From Pisolithus tinctorius (taxonomy: Eukaryota; Basidiomycota; Agaricomycetes; Boletales; Pisolithaceae), in assembly GCA_024663395.1 (NCBI GenBank), contig JANFAH010000001.1, positions 3,658,001 through 3,722,000 of the forward strand: a DNA stretch of 64,000 nucleotides, written 5' to 3'. The first letter of the stretch is position 1. Each line of letters opens with the position of its first letter. The notes beneath the pieces are model-generated. The model was not told where the DNA came from. It saw only the letters and a list, made by a program, of their open reading frames with translations, and did not search any database. The position numbers were made by a program, and so were the translations under genes. Below are positions 36,001 through 48,936 of this stretch, piece by piece.

Positions 36001-36603
36001 CGTCGTTGGGAAGATTGGGAACGGTCGCGACTTCGCAAGTTGAAACGAGAGGAACGGCGGAGGCGAGAGATGGAACGTATGCACCCTGGCGGTTTCCTTT
36101 CTCCCGATAACGATCTTCTCAGCGTACGCACGGGAAGTCAACATGATGGCTCGGATACCTATTCTCTCACTTCTTCTGACGACGATCACTGGGGGTCACA
36201 GATTGGTGCATACAACGAGAACATTGCACCACACGCTCCACCCCCGGTGGGTCCCTTCCCAGTACCGCACACGGGTAACGACAGCAAGTTCCTCGATGGT
36301 GTAGAACTCGAGGCCATGCTTGAGACGGGTTTTGATGACGACTCTAGTCCTTCGCCGTCACGGACACCAACACTTGGGCCTCGATATCATCTATCTGATA
36401 ACCCCTCGCACCAACACCTCATGGGTTATTCCTCCGTGTTATCGGCAGGTTCCTACGACGATCCACGGACCCCTACATCTACATCTACATCTCCAGCTAT
36501 TTCGTTTTCGAATGCTACCCAGAGCTCAGACGACCGCGCGCGACGGCGACCGGCCCAGGCATATGGACCTCTTGGACCTCTAGATCCAGGAGAATGTGCA
36601 TAA
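33042..36603 (+). CDS. Chitin synthase (division 2, class IV-like)
   Basis: Plasma-membrane processive glycosyltransferase that makes cell-wall chitin from UDP-GlcNAc. Exons 33042-34671, 34724-34959, 35011-35873, 35925-36603; 1,135 residues. After a Ser/Thr/Pro-rich N terminus there are two hydrophobic segments, at [20 protein letters not shown] and near [19 protein letters not shown]. Catalytic signatures are VDADTKV (about 623), LLGEDRFL (about 740-745) and SQRRRW (about 781-785), followed by a cluster of C-terminal membrane spans. The last ~220 residues are Ser/Pro-rich and include a short TACATC-repeat-encoded TSTSTS run. No myosin motor domain precedes it, and size and arrangement fit the Chs3/class IV group. 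Class is inferred from overall arrangement, not alignment. Confidence 0.93.
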
Positions 36604-38285
36604 AAATGAACTTTGTCTTGGTGCTTGTTCATCCATATTGGTATCCGTATCCCTTCCTTTACTACTGTTGTTGAACACATACCGGTCATGACCTACCTTA
36701 TTATCTCTGTCATTCAACAAATTCCAACGAACCTACATTTCATGGCCTGCTTGCATATTCGGATGGCTTTCTGGAACACCTGCTCTGCCTTCGTAGTACT
36801 TATCGAGTGCTGGTGCTCATTTGTTTCCTTCAATCGTTTTACAGTACATAATACATGCGCACTGACTGGATCCCGACCACGTCTTATTTGTCATATTTCG
36901 TCAAATGCTAGTCATCGCCCTCTAAATATCCCCCGTGCGGCGTTTCTCCGGTCGTCAAGGTAATGGAATAAACGTTTTGCAAGAAGTAAACTGAATGGCA
37001 TCTGCAGTGGCACTGATTCTGGGTCATGCCGTGTTCCGACAAAGGCTAGGGTCACCAGGTGTAACCAGTCCCGCAGTTCCAGCACCTGTCCAGCAAGGCG
37101 TACTACTTTATGCCCTACTACCGATAATATTGTTCCGTGATCCATACTTATTGATCTCCAGAACCCTTGTATGGATTTCGTTGTCATTCAAACAAGAAAA
37201 CACCGAAGCCTAGGTCGATCACTCCGATTCACTCGATCATGTGTCATGAAACAACGGTAATATATCGCTTGGACCGGAATCCCGAGAAGGATTTCTGCAT
37301 GTTATACTTCGACCAGTGGCGAATGCGAGTCACGAACCAGTCATACCTGTCAGTAAGTGAGAGAGGATCTCGCACAATCCTAGCAAAAACGATGTCAAGT
37401 TCCAAAATTCGAGAGTAACACCGAGCATTACGCTTGTGACGAGGAATTACACTACAATACTACGTAGATAGTCGATCACCGAGATTCGGGGACAACGTAA
37501 TCCAACGAGAAGTTTCTGCAGGTCCTTTCTTGCGTGAGACACTCAGATAATGAGGTTAGTCCAACGAAGTCGCGAATTCCAGCGCACTGAACCTATCACT
37601 AATACTGAAATGGATTGCTTGAGTAGCATGTAAGAAAAATACAGAAAATACAGAATGATACTGCTTCGTTGAGTATAGCGATAGGCAGAGTAAGCAGGGG
37701 TCCCTTGACAAAATGCATGTGAGGTTACAGAGTAGTGAGAGGATACAGACGTTATTTGCGGCGTTTTGTTCGCACGAAGTAACAGCAAAGAAAAAGGGTT
37801 TCATCCGCGTCGTCGAGATGCGAGGGTGAGTCAGAATCTGGATTTGCTTGCGTGCTATCTGATGGGTTCGAGAGATCCACAGCGGGACTCCAGGGTCGCT
37901 TCCCGCTTTTGTCCCGGTGCGTTCGAGATATGGAGGACCTCTGTGCAATGCTTAGCCACACCCGGCAGTAAATGCGAATTGCTTACTCGTATGAACTGGC
38001 GAGAAATGGCCACGAGTCGTACAATACCCTTCGTACTACGCGAGTCTGTTCTGTTTTGGTTCTTCTGCGACCGTGTCCTGCTCGGAGGCCTGGCGTCAAC
38101 GGAAGTGCCGTTGCCGATTTTGACAGGAGCTGCCAGCTCTTCCCTGGTCGGGGTTCTGGGAATCTGTACTTCTGATTTTAGATTGAATGACAATTAAATA
38201 CCAGGTAATACAGACCGCAACAATAGAACTCAAAGGAGAGGGAGGAAGCGGCACAATGGCAGGCGAATGTTTGGCATCTTCTGAT
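36604..38285. other. Intergenic between chitin synthase and WD40 gene
   Basis: About 1.7 kb of facing 3' flanks. Short ORFs occur on both strands (for example minus 38193-37855), but none has recognisable motifs, so I annotate no gene. Confidence 0.5.
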
Positions 38286-39380
38286 TCATCTATTTCCGGA
38301 GGAAGAGGAAGCTGGCTTGGATGAGAACCCTACAATATTGTTTCTTCGACGGACTCGACTTACTTGAGGGAGAAATGATGTGCTCGGAAGCGGCGGGGTC
38401 GTTGGAATCTGTCGTGCAAGTTGGGTGGTTGGTTGATTGCGCCACAGTAGGCTGGCGTCCCATAGCCATATTCTGAAATCACAACATCCCCCTGCGAGGT
38501 ATCGTCCATCCAAGGAGAAAGCCACGCAGGAGACATCGTTGGCGTGGCGGAGAATGGGGTTAGCTTGCTGTCTCGTAGAGAGGTTCCAGACTTGCATGAC
38601 AGTGCTTGGCCCTGCAGTAGCAAGGAAGGTGCCGTCTGGGGAGATTGCAATGGAAGTGATGATGGCTGCGTGGGACTTGATCGGCTCCCCTATTTGTTCT
38701 CCCGTGATGACGTTCCAGACGCGAATCGTACCGTCGTCGGAGGCCGTAACAAGGGACTGACCGTCCGGCGTGTATACGACGCACCTCACATCACTCTCGT
38801 GGCCTTCCATGGGGCCGACAAGCATCTGGCCAATGTCTGAATCACATACACGAACAGTTTTGTCATTGGCAACGCTGGCAATTTCGAGTCCATCAGGGGC
38901 GTACGTGAGCGAATATAGATTGCCGTTGTGTGATCTGAAAGGACCGGCAACTAAGCTGCCAGTACTTGCATCCCATATGCGTATCGTATTGTCACCCGTC
39001 GTAGCTATTCGCCGGCCGTCGGGTGAGAAGGTGACACACCAGAGACCGGATGCGTGCCCTTCTACTGGGTCATACAGAAGTTCGCCTGTTGCAACGTCCC
39101 AAACCCGCAGAGTGTGATCCTCGGAAGCGCTAGCTATTCGATCACCGTTTGGGGAGACGGCGACTGAGCGGACGACGTCTGTGTGGCCCACTAGCGGGCC
39201 TCTTGTCTGTAGACCTGTCTCGAGGTCCCAGATACGAATGGTGTTGTCCCAGGAAGAGCTGACGAGGCGACGGTTGTCAGGAAAGAAGGCGACACATCGG
39301 ACTGTGTCAGTGTGACCCGTGAGTGTTCGTAGTGGACGTACGTGGTCTGGGCGACGTGCACGGGAAGACGAAGACAGCAT
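38286..39380 (-). CDS. Seven-repeat WD40 protein
   Basis: Stand-alone beta-propeller of 364 residues in one exon. Seven WD repeats can be counted, from GHTDTVRCVAFFPDNRRLVS to RHANDVSCVAFSLDGRYLAG, with typical endings such as NTIRIWD, HTLRVWD and GTIRVWN. The repeats resemble each other strongly, like the WD40 arrays of basidiomycete NLR-like proteins, but no NACHT or other domain is attached. A GTAAGT just after FLPQ (about 38363) could start a final intron to a short alternative C terminus, and the single-exon reading also ends normally. It is divergent from the DOCK gene (360 bp between starts). Molecular partner unknown. Confidence 0.8.
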   Translation of the reverse strand: MLSSSSRARRPDHVRPLRTLTGHTDTVRCVAFFPDNRRLVSSSWDNTIRIWDLETGLQTRGPLVGHTDVVRSVAVSPNGDRIASASEDHTLRVWDVATGELLYDPVEGHASGLWCVTFSPDGRRIATTGDNTIRIWDASTGSLVAGPFRSHNGNLYSLTYAPDGLEIASVANDKTVRVCDSDIGQMLVGPMEGHESDVRCVVYTPDGQSLVTASDDGTIRVWNVITGEQIGEPIKSHAAIITSIAISPDGTFLATAGPSTVMQVWNLSTRQQANPILRHANDVSCVAFSLDGRYLAGGCCDFRIWLWDASLLWRNQPTTQLARQIPTTPPLPSTSFLPQVSRVRRRNNIVGFSSKPASSSSGNR

Positions 39381-39739
39381 TGCTGAGTTCTATGAATTGG
39401 GAACAGTGTGGGTTGATCCGCAAGCTGCGAGAGCACAGCACATGAGCGAGACGGGCTGTGAACGACTCGACGGCTGTCATACCCAGAGCAGTCGCGGTGA
39501 TGCTATTCGTGCACTGCAACAGGCGCTCCCGACGCGTGCGGACGACGTGGTAAGTACAATAAGTGGATATGACAGTGCGATTAGTGGACATTATCAATCA
39601 CGGCTTCGATCGAGGGCTGTACACCAGCGGGAGCCTCATAATCTGAAGTCCCAGGCTGTGAGAGAGCTCCGTATACTTCCATTCCTCCTCCCATCACCAC
39701 CTCCCTGATATCAGCACAGAAGACTGTTGCCCTCGCTCC
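39381..39739. promoter_or_regulatory. Shared upstream region of WD40 and DOCK genes
   Basis: About 360 bp between divergent start codons. No specific regulatory site recognised. Confidence 0.4.
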
Positions 39740-42700
39740 ATGGTCGCAGGTGCTACTACAAGTCTACGCAAGGGCGTCTGGGAGCCTCTTCCACTCATCG
39801 CATATGGCTATGCCGTTCACCCACTATCACCGTCGAAACGAGATACCCGCATTTCCAACCGCAGACCAATGTCTACCATCACCGAGGGATCTACAGAAGA
39901 AAACCCCGTACACCGTGACGTCGTCTCGCTCGAAGTCGGCGATGAAGTGTACGCCTTCGAAAAGTACGTCCCGAGAGGCAAGGAGGTAGAGGCTGTGTGG
40001 TATCGTGGGTGCGTCCATCACCGGGTCCCGTGTTTCATATTGGGATGATTCACATTTGGCGCTATAGTTATGTTGTGTGTTCCGCTCGTCGGCCGCCCAT
40101 ATCGTGGTCAACCTCCGATTCATCATCCTCGGTTATTAAACCCGTGAAAATCGAAGAACCCCAGCAGGTTTTCATTGGAATCTTCCCTGCTTCGCATGTG
40201 TACATCAGAGACGAACTCTCAGACGCAGAAGGTCGCCTTCCCGATCTTGTTACTTCCCTCAATGTCAATCCCACCACCCAAAATGTCGCCCATCCCCCAC
40301 CAACCATGTTATCCCACGCAGCAGACTATCTTGCTCAGTGGAAACGAGAGCGCACTAATTCTGGACCCGAGCCTCCTCATCGTGATCGTCAGCCTCACCC
40401 AGACCGAGACAAGGAACACGACAAGGACAACCACGACGAAGAACGCAAGGAATTCAAGTTGCTCCCTCCCCCAGACACCGCCAAGTCATCTCGTGCTGCA
40501 GTCACGGTATACTCTGCCAGTGTGTACTCCGGGACCTCCCCCTCGGAACCGCAGAAACCCCTCCCACCGCGTCCCTCCCTCAAGTCCGGGGACGATACTG
40601 CTTCTGGAGCAGAGCAGCCCCTTGTCGACGAAATTGCATCAGCCCTCAGAGAATGGCACAGCTTCATGTTTCATTACCTCGCGCGGAGGGACTATGCCCT
40701 GTTCCACACCGTCAAGGGTCACATCGAGGCTCTTCACCTCGGCAGGAGGCAATTGCTAGCACAGACACTCAGTGCAGAGGAAACCGTAGCCCTCGCACGA
40801 GACTGTGTGGTGAGACTCGTGACCGGAAACGTAGTGCAGGACTTGGACATCATCGTCAGGCATCCGACGTGGGGCGCATTGGTCACGGTGGATGTCGAGG
40901 GCGAGTTTGACCCAAGGAGTTGGATGAGTGCAGTCAGGATGTACGCGATGCAAACGGCTCTTGCGTACATGAACGTATCAACCGAGCATTCCAATAACTC
41001 CAAACTTACTGTCGGGCCAGTCGAACACAACAGCCCTCTGGTCCCGATTCCCACTCCAGCACACTCCGCCTTCCCCGACGTCGCCCGTCCGCGCCTATTG
41101 TCCCGCATAACTGGCTCCTTTGCTTCCACTAGCACTGTGGGCAGCAAGCCTGCAGCTGCCAAGTTCTATCATATTTTCCTCGACCTTCGTGCTTTCGTCG
41201 CGACGCTATGTGGTCCCGGGGAAACAGCAGAACTTTTCTTCTCGATTTACAAACACTCCGACGCCCCTAGGTTCGTTACAGAAGAGTTTTGCGTCGTTCT
41301 CAACCACAATGGTGTCCCGTTTCGGGAAGGAGGTTTAACGATGCGTGCTCGCACACTGTTCATTGACATCGCACAGAGCGATGCGCAGGACACGTTGTTT
41401 CTCGTGTGCAGAATTGTCAGAAGTGGTGCCATGAAAATGGCCTCCCACATGAGCTCCGGTGCCCCGGGCGCATCAGGCGGAAGTGACAGTAGCCGACGTC
41501 CTTCCGAATCATCCCTTTCTATCAACGACCAGGGACTTGGTACACTTCGCGGTTCGACGACTCCTCTCAATCCTTCACTAGAAACAATCAGCTATCGGCG
41601 TCCGTTCGGGTGCGCAGTACTCGAGTTGACACAATTGAGCAAGATGCTTGCTGATGGCACAGAGGTGTCGCCCATCCGCGAGCATACAATGCCTATCTAC
41701 GTCCCCGTGAATGAGGCTTTGTTTTCGATGTTACATCAAGATATCATTGCGAATAATATGAAAGAATACGATAAATCGGCAAGGTATGTCGCTTCACTCG
41801 ATACGTGTGGCTTGGTGATCGAGCACGTTGCATACAGGGCAGAGATGGTCGCTGTGGCACTGAAAGTCTTCCACGGAGAGTCAGCGACGATCATCCGGGA
41901 GAATATGTCACTTTTGCAGGACGTCCCACTCACCCTGCGTCTTGGTTTCCCCGACGTTGTATTTCCCGGTGACGTCCGCAATGAACTCTATATCAAGCTA
42001 TGGTCTGGCGACTTCCCTACCTCCCATGTCCCTGCCAACCGTCTCAGTATGGTAAACCTCGCTCGTCCTGGGCCGACGGCACACAATATCCAGGTCACTA
42101 TGGAGGTACGCGACTCCCAGGGCAATCCGGTAGAACGCGTGATCTCTTTGGGGTCAGGAGAGCCCTGTGTCACACATTTTCACTCCATGGTCTTCGCTCG
42201 CAACAACCAGCCTACGTTTGGTGAACTTATCAAGCTACAGCTTCCTCTTCGCGGGATTCCGGACTGGCATTTGTTCTTCACTTTCAGAAATCGGACTGGG
42301 AACCGCGCGTTGGGGCCGGAACGTCCATTTGCATTTGCATTTCAGCCACTTTTTCCCGGTCAGGGTGCATTCCTGGAAGACGGAAGTCATACTCTGGTCT
42401 TGTACAAGGCAGATAAACTGAGCCAAATCACGCCGGACATGTACTTGAGCTCATCACCGTGGCATATACCGAACCAACAGTTGACTATATCGCCGGAACT
42501 CCAGAAATTCGCTCCATCCTTACGCGACACCCTCACCATCCGCTCCTCCCTATGCTCGACAAAATTCACGCAGAACCCTGTCTTACTGAGCTTGCTCAAG
42601 TGGGACCAGTTGGCTGACAAGATCCTCTTATCCACCGTGCTCAGCAAATTCACGTTCGTGGGTGAGGGTGAAATCGTCAAGTTTTTACGCGACATCTTCG

Positions 42701-45700
42701 ACTCGCTCTTCGGCATCCTCGTTTCGCCGTCGAACCAATCTGGTGAAATGGATAACCTTGTATTCAACGCACTCGTGACTGTGCTCGGCATCGTTCAGGA
42801 TAGGCGATTCAGCAATTTCCAGCCAGTTTTGGACGTTTACATCGAGCAACACTTTAATTGCCCTGCTGCTGCATCGCTTATGCTGCGCGCGATGAACAGA
42901 TTGATGAGGAATCCTACTGGCACGGATACGGCTTCTCCACTGAGGGCTACTCTCAAGGTGTGGCATTACATTTTCAAGTTCATCACCCGCGCACGGGAGC
43001 TACAGAAAGCGAAAGAAGTTGGCAGTGGGGCAACGACTGAACACCTCGAGACGACCTTCAAGAAAGAAATCCGTGCTCATCTCGTCGAGGTTAACCGCAT
43101 GATGGCATCGACTTCCCCCCCGTCCATTATCGGTACTCAAACAATCGCACTGCAGCATTTCACGTCGACGTTGCCAGAGCTGGCGAAGATCTTCCCCGTA
43201 ATAGAGCTCGTGACTATTGCAACCAACTTTGCAAATGCAACCTGCGCTGCTAGGGGCAAGCTTATCATCTGGCGACTGATCATGTATATACAACTTGTGA
43301 AAAGCTTTCTCTTTGACGACCCGCAAGCTCGATCCCTCCTTACCCAGGCCGTTGTCCTTTGGATCAAACCACATTTCGGCCGGTATGATGAGTTTACGCA
43401 GACTCAGCCGGGTGATTCTGAAAGCACGAAGGACGCATCGCGAGTGAGCTGGTTGGAGTCGATGAGGTTATGTGTTACAATTGTTGCTGTGATACTCGAT
43501 AAGTTGCAACAACAATTGGTATCACCAACTGTAGGTGCCGATCGGGCCATGCTGAGACAGGAACAAGATAACGTGGAGTATTTACTGATGCTCCTACCCA
43601 GGTGAGATTCTAAGGAATCGACAAACTAATGGACTTATAATTTGGCCAGGTTGCTTGAGACGTACCGCGAATTCCAGAATCCAGCAAACCACCGTGCGCT
43701 CGAGCGCGCGCGGACGCCAACAACCGTCACTGCCCCAATTCCTGTCTCTTTTCCCGAGTCATATCCATTCTCCCTGATGGCGTCGCTCCCGAATGCACAA
43801 AAGAGTTCTGGGTCTGGAGATGATAGCAAAAACTTCAATCCAGGATTAGGCGAAACTGCCATCGTTTTCTTGGCCCTGGTACTCTCCGCCCCCACGAAAC
43901 ATATCTACAGCTTCCTCGAATCCTGTTATGAAATAGAGGGAAGGGAAAATTTCGCTGCTCTCCTAACACAGTTCTTCAAAGTTGGGACTTCTATACTTGA
44001 CAACGATGCCTGGCCGAGCACATGGCTAAACGTGAATATTTTGACCCACAAAGTCCTAATCAAGATGATGGATCCTATCTCCACGCTGCTCAAGCGAATC
44101 TTTATACCAACGCCAACAGCTGCGAAACAGCTTAGGATAGACTTGTGGCGTGATGCGTTTCATATGTTGTTGAAACTGCTTTCGTCCGATCAACTTGTCA
44201 TCGAGGACTTCACGGCTCAGGTACGCACTGCTTCATTCAACTGCTTCTGTTTTAATACGTTATGCTTTGCAGAAAAGGCGTGCAGTATGGCGTCTTGGTG
44301 GTGATATTCGTGGAGAAGGTGCTGAAATTTTGAACCGACTTTGGGAAGCTCTCGTCATACCGGAGTCTACCGAAACAGACACTGTTCACAGGGTTTGCAT
44401 TGCTTCATTTCTCTTATCGTAGTGCTGACTCGTCGACACAGGGATATCAACACGTGCTCAGTCCGCTCATTGGCCAAATCGTGAACCTATGTCTCAGTCA
44501 CCACGATTCACTCCGTAATACCGCCGTTGGCATTCTTTACGGTATGATAATCTGCGAGTACCAACAATCCGGCAATTTTGACAAGATTGAGAATGAACTC
44601 GTGAGGAAGTTGGACTCGCTGTTCATGTCGCAATCCAAAGGCGACGACATCTCACGTGCATTCTTCATTGCCCAATTGAGGCAATTGTTTGATTCCTCGG
44701 AAGTCGAAGAACAGCTACGTGAACATGTTTCGACATTCTTGGATTCTGTGGATGCATTCTTGAAACTCCTACTCAGTGTTAGGAGTCTGCCAGAGGGTGA
44801 AGAATTCGCTGAAGATCGGGTCATTGCGACAGTGAGATATTTGCACCGAGTCTTTGAAATACTCCACTGATAGTTTCCACAGCTACGCTTGATGAATTTC
44901 ATTCGTGAAATTGGGCGCGAAGAAATGTATATCAAATATGTACACCAGCTTGTAAACGTGCGTGGTTGCACGCCATGCATAATGGGAGGACCTCACCGGT
45001 TTTCATAGGCCCACCTGCAATCCCAGAACTACGTAGAAGCCGCGCTAACGCTCAAACTACATTCTGACCTTCACGAGTGGGATCTCTACTCATTCGTTCC
45101 GCCAATGGAAGAGCTTGGCCTTCCGCAGCAGTCTCAATTCCACCGCAAAGAAACTCTTTGTCTTCTTATCCTCGACTACCTCGGTAGGTGTACAGCACAT
45201 GGAAAGAGCGGGATACTGACAAGCTGAGAAAGGTAAAGGAAAGGCATACGAAAGCGCCATAGAAATATGTAAAGAATTGGCTAAACAACACGCTGAGGTT
45301 ACCTTCAACTAGTGCGTTGTTGGTCCATCACGTTCGGTTAACCTCTCACGAACAGACAATCCCTGCAGCGCCCGCTTGGCGGAAATCCTGAGGCATGAAG
45401 CAACTCTGCTAGAACACATAACTACCGATCAACGCTACTACCCCGACTACTTCCGGGTCGCATTCTGGGGTGACTTCCCAGATGCCCTTCGTGGAAAACA
45501 GTTTATCGTATGGCTTTATCTCGTGTGCAATGGTCTTAATATAACTATTCGGTTTCAGTACAGAGGATACGAGTGGGAGCGATATGGTACCTTCTGTGAG
45601 CGCATGCTGAACAAGCACCCTGGCGCCCAACTACTGAAGGCAATGGGCGAACCACCGGTGGACATCCGGTTTGGCAACGATCAATATATTCAAGTGACGG

Positions 45701-47032
45701 CTGTCTCACCGGAACCCGAACGTAACTTGCCTGTCTTTACTAGCCTTGATGTTCCCCAGGCGATCCGGGGCTACTATGAACACTGGCACGTTGCTCCAAT
45801 TCAACATTCACTTGTACACTATCCTGACATACCCTTAGCTCTATCAATGTATTCAGCTGTTCCAGGCAGGTCCCGAAGTCAGACAATGATGGCAACGAGG
45901 AAGTTTGGACGGAGAAAACTTTGTATACGACAGAGCAGGCATTCCCGACGGTCCTCAGGCGATCCGACATCACTGATACCGAGATCGTCCACATCTCCCC
46001 GGTGGAGAACGCCCTGAATGAGGTGGAACAGAAAACCAGTGAACTTACTTCTTTTCATCTTAGATATGCTGCTTTCGCCAAGACGGCACAAGCGTTCTCC
46101 ACTAATCCACTCTCAATGAGCTTGAACGGTGCGGTCGACCCCCCACAAGACAGTATACCAGCGTATCGGGAAACTTTCTTCCACCCTAGCTATGTTGCGC
46201 GTCATCGCGATAGGGCGGATCAGGTGGATCGCCTCAGGACGGCTATTGATGATCAGGTGCGATAGCTTAAACCGTGCGATCCGTGGCCAAGTATACTAAA
46301 TCTTGACAGGTTCGACTCATCGACAGTTGTCTTAAGCTACATGGCCAGATATGCCCACCGGAAATGCTCCGCTTCCATCAAACACTTCATGAACTCTTCC
46401 GGAAGAACTTTCCAGAAGAAATTCGGCGGATCACTGCTGAAGGCGGATTTGATGATACTCCCGCAGAGTCATACATCTCACCTGCTCGTACGGGAACGTC
46501 AGTGCATGACCTAGGATCAGTCTATGAGCAGGGCTCCATGCACAAACCCTCCTTATCATCGTCTGCTTCTCTTCAGGGCGGGACAGCTCCGCTGTCGCTC
46601 GGTGGGTCTTCAGCGGCAATTCATGTTCCTATATTACCTTCGCCCCTATCGTCACACGGCCACATCCGTTCGCCATCCCATGCTTATTCACAAGCACACT
46701 CAAATTCGGACGGCCGCCATGGAAGCAAACCGACGCCACTCCAATTACACGCCGCGCATGTGGCGCGGCACGGCCTCACCGGCGTCTCGACAGGCTGGCG
46801 GTCTGACACTCCACCCGGAAATGGCGTGGGTGCTAGTACAGGAATTGGGATGGCAGTCGATGGTCCTCCAAACTCACCCCGCGAGTCGCTGGTGACCGTG
46901 GGCAATAGTAATGGCCTTGGAGTGTTGCGTGCGAGTCCTTCTGTCGGTACAACAAGTACAGGCTCGATCAAAGGACGATTGTCACGCCTTGGGAGTTTGA
47001 GCTTGGGGCCGAGGAAAGGTGGCATGCAGTGA
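39740..47032 (+). CDS. DOCK-family guanine nucleotide exchange factor
   Basis: Large exchange factor for Rac/Cdc42-type GTPases, acting in polarity and actin control. 12 exons, 2,239 residues: 39740-40008, 40068-43601, 43650-44220, 44273-44392, 44442-44831, 44883-44957, 45009-45183, 45233-45311, 45369-45507, 45559-45785, 45839-46256, 46310-47032. The N terminus has an SH3-like segment (GDEVYAFEKYVPRG, IGIFPASHVYI) followed by an acidic/basic linker. DHR-1 (C2-like) is at about 720-870: NELYIKLWSGDF, IQVTMEVRDSQGNPVERVIS, GSGEPCVTHFHSMVFARNNQ. DHR-2 begins about 1650: LTLKLHSDLHEWDLYSF, KGKAYESAIEICKELAKQHA, YYPDYFRVAFWGDFPDALRG, YRGYEWERYGTFCERM, WTEKTLYTTEQAFPTVLRRS, ALNEVEQKTSEL. The last ~200 residues are Ser/Gly-rich and disordered. 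Intron 10 is read as GC-AG. Confidence 0.93.
45786..45838 (+). other. Non-canonical GC-AG intron in the DOCK gene
   Basis: A 53-nt intron with donor GCACGT and acceptor CCCTTAG inside DHR-2. Splicing gives RGYYEHCSINVFSCSR in place of the family's YYEHxxINxFSxSR spacing. The GT four bases downstream (45790) breaks the frame with this acceptor; pairing it with a later acceptor would delete the INVFS block. Confidence 0.7.
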
Positions 47033-47457
47033 AATTATAGTTCATCATAGCCCAGGGTTCGTGGTACAAAGTGCAACTTTACTTCAATCGGCTGGGATTT
47101 GATTTCTTCCTTATGTCTGTCCGTCTATATGATACCGATACCTTTGTCTATGCGAGTACATAAGTACGCTAACTTAATTATTTTACGATGTTACGTGAGA
47201 CGACGTGCGAACGCAACTTGAGCATGACAGGCCAACATCAATTCGAAGGCGATAAATTGCATCATTCTACGATGTCCACCCGACTATAGACGGTGGCGTG
47301 AGCCCCCGGGGTGATCAAGGTCAAGCGCGCAACTATCTTGAACTTCTAAACCCCCATCTACAAGTATATGATGGCAGTGTGAATGAGCGGTGAGTGGCGT
47401 TGTAAATGTCCGACCTGGTGTGAATCCCAAGGCCAAGCAGAAGTGCGAATCATTTCG
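47033..47457. other. Facing 3' flanks of DOCK and LETM1-like genes
   Basis: About 425 bp, no gene recognised. Confidence 0.5.
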
Positions 47458-48936
47458 TCATTTCTGCGAACCGATTAGTCCGGTAAGTAACAAACGCCTA
47501 CTAATGGAGTCCGCGCCTTGCGGCATAATCTCCGTATTGTCTAACCACCAGCGTAGCTGATCCCTTAGATCATCTGTTGACCTTCGCTCTGGCGTCGGTA
47601 TCCTGAAAAACGATGGCTTAGCTACCAGCTTTGGACTCTCGCACTACTCACATTCCACGCTCCGCGAGCGCCTCGTACAACTCTGGGGTGGTCAAGTCAC
47701 GACCGCAGCCTTCTCCCCTCAATAAATCATCGTCTTCAGCAACACTCTTCAAGTGTCGGCGTATGCGCCAAGCAGCAAGCAACGACGGACCCCATGCAGG
47801 TAGTCCCAGTAAACTGTAACCGCAAACACGGTTGTTTTCAAAAATAAAATAAAAAAGCCGGAGATGACCGGGCATACCTGCACACCGCAACAGGATTCTT
47901 TAGGCTGCGCACGTGAAGGAAGCCCGTGCCTTGGCCCTCCTTGTACATCGTTTCGTATACCCCACGATTTCGGAAAAGCGCATCTAACTGATCGGCTCGC
48001 CCTTTGAGAGCGATCCGGTCCCGCTGTCCAGGCAGTATACATGTAGAGGGCAACATTCGGGGAAAATAGAGAGCGACGAATGGTACAAGCTCTTCGGCAA
48101 TGAGAACGATGATCATGAATGGCACAAGCCTTGAGAGAGATCAGCACGACAAATGACCAAGAGAAAGAGAAACGAGTCGTACTTTAATGCATCTCGTTTG
48201 AATGTCTGGATGAACCGCACCTCCGCTCTTGTGGGCAAGGCACCTCCAGACTTAACGCGCTTCCGGATACCGTTCACTTGTTTTCGGTGTGTGTTGATCG
48301 CCTTGAGAGCACGGAAGTAGAATTTCTACGAAATTCGACGATGAATAAGGAGTCTAGCTAGGATAAAACAATGTGTGGGATACGCACTAGCAGCTGCAAG
48401 GCCTGATGGAAGACGCGTTTCAACGACCCTGCATCAGCAGGGGGAGCCTCGAGAACACCCTGCTGGCTAGCCTCTGCAATGTCCCTCTTGGCGAGCTCGA
48501 CCGCAGACAACTCGACCTGGAAAGGTTTCGGTGGGTGCACGTGGCGAGGTGGGTGGTGGTGGCTGCTTCTGCGGCTTGTAGATTTGGAGGGCGGATGGGA
48601 GGGGGGCTGATCGGCACCAAGTGTCGCAGGTTTGACTGGGCCGGGTTTGAAGTCTATCCTTGGTTTCCGAGGCCCCATAGTGCCCAGAGGAGGAACCTTG
48701 TCATCGGTAGGTTTTCGTGTCCCTGAAGGCGTGACGGTGGACAGAAAACGAGCATGCACGACTTGATTAGGAGTCCGTACGGGTGCTGACCTCCATTGTC
48801 CTTGCAACGATATACGGTTAACAAGGCGCTCAGTGGGCCTGTAGGAAAGTGATGGAAATTTCATGCCAGGCTCCCGATGCGCCTTCTCGACTAATCTGCT
48901 CACGGTGACATTCCTGACCACCAAAGAACGCAGCAT
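47458..48936 (-). CDS. LETM1: LETM1-like mitochondrial inner-membrane protein
   Basis: LETM1/Mdm38-family protein, linked to mitochondrial K+/H+ exchange and ribosome binding. Exons 48936-48388, 48325-48183, 48129-47878, 47813-47652, 47602-47458; 416 residues. The first ~70 residues are basic, Ser/Arg-rich and nearly acid-free, consistent with a presequence, followed by a His/Pro-rich linker. The conserved part starts at KFYFRALKAINTHRKQVNGI and continues with TRAEVRFIQTFKRDALKLVP, one membrane span (FMIIVLIAEELVPFVALYF), LYEALAERGMIPTPERRSTD and LRDQLRWWLDNT. No EF hand is visible. The length fits the shorter fungal paralogues (yeast Ylh47/Mrs7). I used the first in-frame ATG; a GTG lies 15 nt upstream. 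Confidence 0.9.

Noticed and set aside
38180..38363. Extra C-terminal exon for the WD40 protein
   Set aside because: The nearest joining site needs a 34-nt intron, too short; longer alternatives add nothing recognisable.
39319..39708. Plus-strand ORF opposite the WD40 gene start
   Set aside because: Shadow of the WD40 coding strand and its promoter; no motifs.
44832..44882. In-frame continuation YLHRVFEILH of the DOCK exon
   Set aside because: It runs into a stop; a normal 51-nt GTGAGA...CAG intron joins the exons in phase.
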